7,783 nucleotides of DNA. Origin: an uncultured Gammaproteobacteria bacterium. Lineage in GTDB: Bacteria; Pseudomonadota; Gammaproteobacteria; UBA9214. The notes below the pieces were generated by a model that saw nothing but the letters and a program-made list of their open reading frames with translations, was not told where the DNA came from and searched no databases. The stretch is taken from positions 1-7,783 of the forward strand of contig CAJQOV010000050.1 of NCBI GenBank assembly GCA_905480065.1. Direction: 5' to 3'. Positions 6,303-7,783 of this stretch are shown here, in pieces; position 1 is the stretch's first letter; each line of letters opens with the position of its first letter. The translations under genes were made by a program, and so were the position numbers.

Positions 6303-7208
6303 ATGAAAGTCAGAAAAGCGGTTTTTCCGGTGGCAGGCCTGGGTACGCGGTTCCTGCCGGCAACCAAGGCCAATCCCAAGGAAATGCTGACAGTGGTAGA
6401 CAAGCCACTGATCCAGTACGCGGCCGAGGAGGCCGTCAACGCCGGCATAGAAGAACTGATCTTCGTTACCAGCAGCAGCAAGCGCGCAATTGAGGATCAC
6501 TTCGACAAGAACTATGAGCTGGAAGCGGAGCTCGAACGCAAGGGCAAGACGGATCTGCTGAAGATCGTGCGCGAAATCGTGCCGTCCAATGTTGCCTGCG
6601 TTTATGTGCGGCAAGCGGAGGCGCTGGGTCTCGGCCATGCCGTGCTGTGTGCGAAACCGGTGGTTGGCAACGAACCGTTTGCGGTGATCCTGGCGGATGA
6701 CCTGATTCACACCGGCAAGAACTGCGTGCTGAGTCAGATGATCTCGGTATTCAATGACCGCCACTGCAGTATCCTCGGTGTGGAGGAAGTGCCGCACGAT
6801 GAAACCGACAAGTACGGTATTGTCGACCCGGAAGAGTCAGACGGTCGCATAACCAAGTTGAAGAGTATTGTCGAGAAACCCAAACCGGCGGATGCGCGTT
6901 CCAATCTCGCCGTAGTCGGGCGCTATGTGCTGAACCCGGCAATATTCAAACACCTGGAACAAATACCGCGTGGCGCTGGCGGCGAAATCCAGCTCACCGA
7001 TGCCATCCAGCGGTTGCTGCAGGAAGAGGCAGTGCTGTCCTATCGCTTCGAGGGCAAGCGTTACGACTGCGGCAGCAAGCTGGGCTATTTGCAGGCCACG
7101 GTGGAATATGCGCTGCAGCATCCGGACCTGCGTGAACCGTTCCTGGAATACCTGGTCAGGGAGTTCGGTCAGCGTGCCAGGAAGTTCATGCGGGCGAGCA
7201 ATGACTAA
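6267..7208 (+). CDS. galU: UTP-glucose-1-phosphate uridylyltransferase
   Basis: GalU joins UTP and glucose-1-phosphate to give UDP-glucose, the donor for lipopolysaccharide core, exopolysaccharides, trehalose and galactose metabolism. The 313-residue product matches the bacterial GalU family (302 in E. coli). It shows the nucleotide-binding loop FPVAGLGTRFLPATKANPKE (20-39), VDKPLIQY (44-51), GLGHAVLCAKP, the metal-site LADD (Asp144 aligns with the conserved Asp of E. coli LPD), and IVEKP (201-205) with catalytic-type Lys204. The tail has GGEIQLTDAI and YDCGSKLGYLQA. This separates it from RfbA/RmlA and from ManC-type enzymes. It overlaps the manC stop by four bases and is thus in the same operon. 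The start could be as late as ATG 6303 (301 residues). No gene follows closely; a hairpin lies 16 bases downstream. GalU rather than GalF is indicated by the intact active-site residues. Confidence 0.95.
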   Translation: MSQNMNQDSGMDMKVRKAVFPVAGLGTRFLPATKANPKEMLTVVDKPLIQYAAEEAVNAGIEELIFVTSSSKRAIEDHFDKNYELEAELERKGKTDLLKIVREIVPSNVACVYVRQAEALGLGHAVLCAKPVVGNEPFAVILADDLIHTGKNCVLSQMISVFNDRHCSILGVEEVPHDETDKYGIVDPEESDGRITKLKSIVEKPKPADARSNLAVVGRYVLNPAIFKHLEQIPRGAGGEIQLTDAIQRLLQEEAVLSYRFEGKRYDCGSKLGYLQATVEYALQHPDLREPFLEYLVREFGQRARKFMRASND

Positions 7209-7224
7209 TCCCTGATTCAGTCCG

Positions 7225-7251
7225 GCATGGCCCGGCAAAGCCGTGCCATGC
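7225..7251 (+). terminator. Hairpin downstream of galU
   Basis: GCATGGC (7225-7231) pairs with GCCATGC (7245-7251) and, past one C/T mismatch, CGGC (7233-7236) pairs with GCCG (7240-7243), leaving an AAA loop. The stem is therefore 11 paired bases with one internal mismatch. It begins 16 bases after the galU stop, a typical terminator position, but no T-tract follows, so it may act as a transcript end or stability element rather than a classical terminator. Confidence 0.55.
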
Positions 7252-7406
7252 GCTCGAGTGATCTGGCGGGATGCCGTTTTTCTCCTGCAGCCGGACCGAT
7301 GCAGCGTCTGGCTCGGCCATTAAGCATGCCCCCGGCACCAATAAGCAGTGCACGTGTCTCGCTGCTGCCTTCTCGCCCATCCCTGTGTCCGCTTTTATAC
7401 CCCCGC

Positions 7407-7419
7407 AAAGTTATTGATA
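7407..7419 (-). promoter_or_regulatory. IHF-like binding site match
   Basis: On the minus strand the bases read TATCAATAACTTT, matching the IHF consensus WATCAANNNNTTR at eight of nine defined positions (the last base differs). It lies five bases from the palindrome at 7424-7436 and about 150 bases before the last gene. IHF-beta is encoded in this window, so the protein is present, but a near match of this kind occurs often by chance. Confidence 0.3.
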
Positions 7420-7423
7420 AGCA

Positions 7424-7436
7424 CCGAACTGTTCGG
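7424..7436. promoter_or_regulatory. Short palindrome, possible operator
   Basis: CCGAAC-T-GTTCGG is a perfect inverted repeat with a single central base. It lies in the non-coding gap before the last gene. It could be a protein binding site or the stem of a very tight structure. The GAAC/GTTC arms recall LexA-type half sites, but the spacing fits no LexA consensus I know. Confidence 0.3.
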
Positions 7437-7557
7437 AGCAGCAAGTGCAGGCGGAGTTATCATCCTTCCCGGTGGGCATCGTTATTCCTGATGGCGAATA
7501 CTATACTGGGAAGGAATGCTATGCCTGTTGTCCGGATACGGTAAGGTAACAGCTGCC

Positions 7558-7566
7558 AAGGAGGTG
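7558..7566 (+). promoter_or_regulatory. Very strong ribosome binding site of the last gene
   Basis: AAGGAGGTG at 7558-7566 is close to a full complement of the 16S rRNA 3' end and directly precedes ATG 7569. It is the strongest such site in the window and supports the reality of the truncated gene behind it. Confidence 0.8.
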
Positions 7567-7568
7567 TC

Positions 7569-7783
7569 ATGACTGAACCATCTAAAGAGGATGGCGTTAT
7601 TATGGCGCTCGTTGAGCGATTCGAGAAACTGAGACTTCCCAGGCTCAATGAACTCAAGAACAAGACTGACCATGGTGAACTGCTGAACGATGAGGATATT
7701 GCATTCCTGGAGATGGTTATCCACGATGCCCAGCAGAACAAGATCATAATAGACCGGCATCCGGAATGGCACGCATTCTGTGC
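7569..7783 (+). CDS. Small uncharacterised protein, cut off by the window end
   Basis: Seventy-one codons are open to the edge without a stop. The visible protein is rich in charged residues and has no signal peptide or membrane segment, so it should be cytosolic. A predicted helix at about 10-31 (MALVERFEKLRLPRLNELK) is followed by GELLNDEDIAFLEMVIHDAQ and IIIDRHPEWHAF, a helical-hairpin pattern. The pattern LP-R-L-K followed by GE-L-DIAFLE and then DRHPE resembles small conserved hypothetical proteins of roughly 90 residues that I recall from gammaproteobacteria, none with a known role; this is memory, not a search. The start is supported by a near-perfect ribosome site. It is separated from galU by 360 bases, so it probably has its own promoter. 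No function is assigned. Confidence 0.75.
   Translation, partial: MTEPSKEDGVIMALVERFEKLRLPRLNELKNKTDHGELLNDEDIAFLEMVIHDAQQNKIIIDRHPEWHAFC

Larger units (their letters stand above)
7209..7568. other. Gap between galU and the last gene
   Basis: This 360-base gap holds the galU hairpin, an IHF-like match and a 13-base palindrome (annotated separately). Open frames exist on both strands (a 105-codon + frame from 7227, - strand frames of 64 and 75 codons), but they begin in or run through the hairpin, use rare composition for this genome, lack good ribosome sites and resemble no family I know. TATACT at 7502-7507 could be a -10 box for the downstream gene (upstream hexamer TCGTTA at 7479-7484, a poor -35). 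I see no tRNA or clear RNA gene. Confidence 0.55.

Noticed and set aside
7227..7544. A 105-codon + frame downstream of galU
   Set aside because: It starts inside the galU hairpin, has no ribosome site and its Ser/Arg/Pro-rich content looks non-coding.

Overview
The window is a stretch of chromosomal core DNA from a gammaproteobacterium of moderately high GC content. The conserved order rpsA, ihfB, lapB, pyrF, the S1 and IHF-beta sequences, and the presence of LapB (limited to proteobacteria of this type) support that placement. I cannot name the genus. Every confident gene is on the + strand, and coding density is high except for four gaps.

Layout: rpsA (ribosomal protein S1, six S1 repeats) fills 14-1690 and is followed by ihfB (IHF beta subunit, 1768-2088). 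A 207-base gap follows, where relatives often carry lapA. Here it holds alternative GC hairpins and a textbook intrinsic terminator that ends only 31 bases before lapB. lapB (2296-3462, regulator of lipopolysaccharide synthesis) and pyrF (3489-4199, OMP decarboxylase) are closely spaced and probably co-transcribed. A small secreted ComEA-type helix-hairpin-helix protein (4295-4567) comes next, closed by a perfect 14-bp hairpin. After a 278-base gap containing a TATAAT box come manC (4846-6270, bifunctional GDP-mannose pyrophosphorylase / phosphomannose isomerase) and galU (6267-7208, UDP-glucose pyrophosphorylase). These two overlap by four bases and form a sugar-nucleotide supply operon. A 360-base gap with a hairpin, an IHF-like match and a short palindrome then leads to the start of a small uncharacterised gene (from 7569) that runs off the window.

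How the genes work together: the left half is translation, nucleoid architecture and pyrimidine synthesis. LapB and the manC/galU pair share an envelope theme: LapB sets lipopolysaccharide output, while GDP-mannose and UDP-glucose are precursors for O-antigen, capsule or exopolysaccharide. In Pseudomonas, O-antigen clusters sit near ihfB (himD), so manC-galU may be the start or remnant of a polysaccharide locus on the same backbone.

I found no sign of a novel defence, mobile or biosynthetic system: no transposase, integrase, CRISPR array, tRNA or rRNA. The points most worth a second look are the lapB leader without lapA, the manC leader, and the unknown gene at the right edge with its upstream region.
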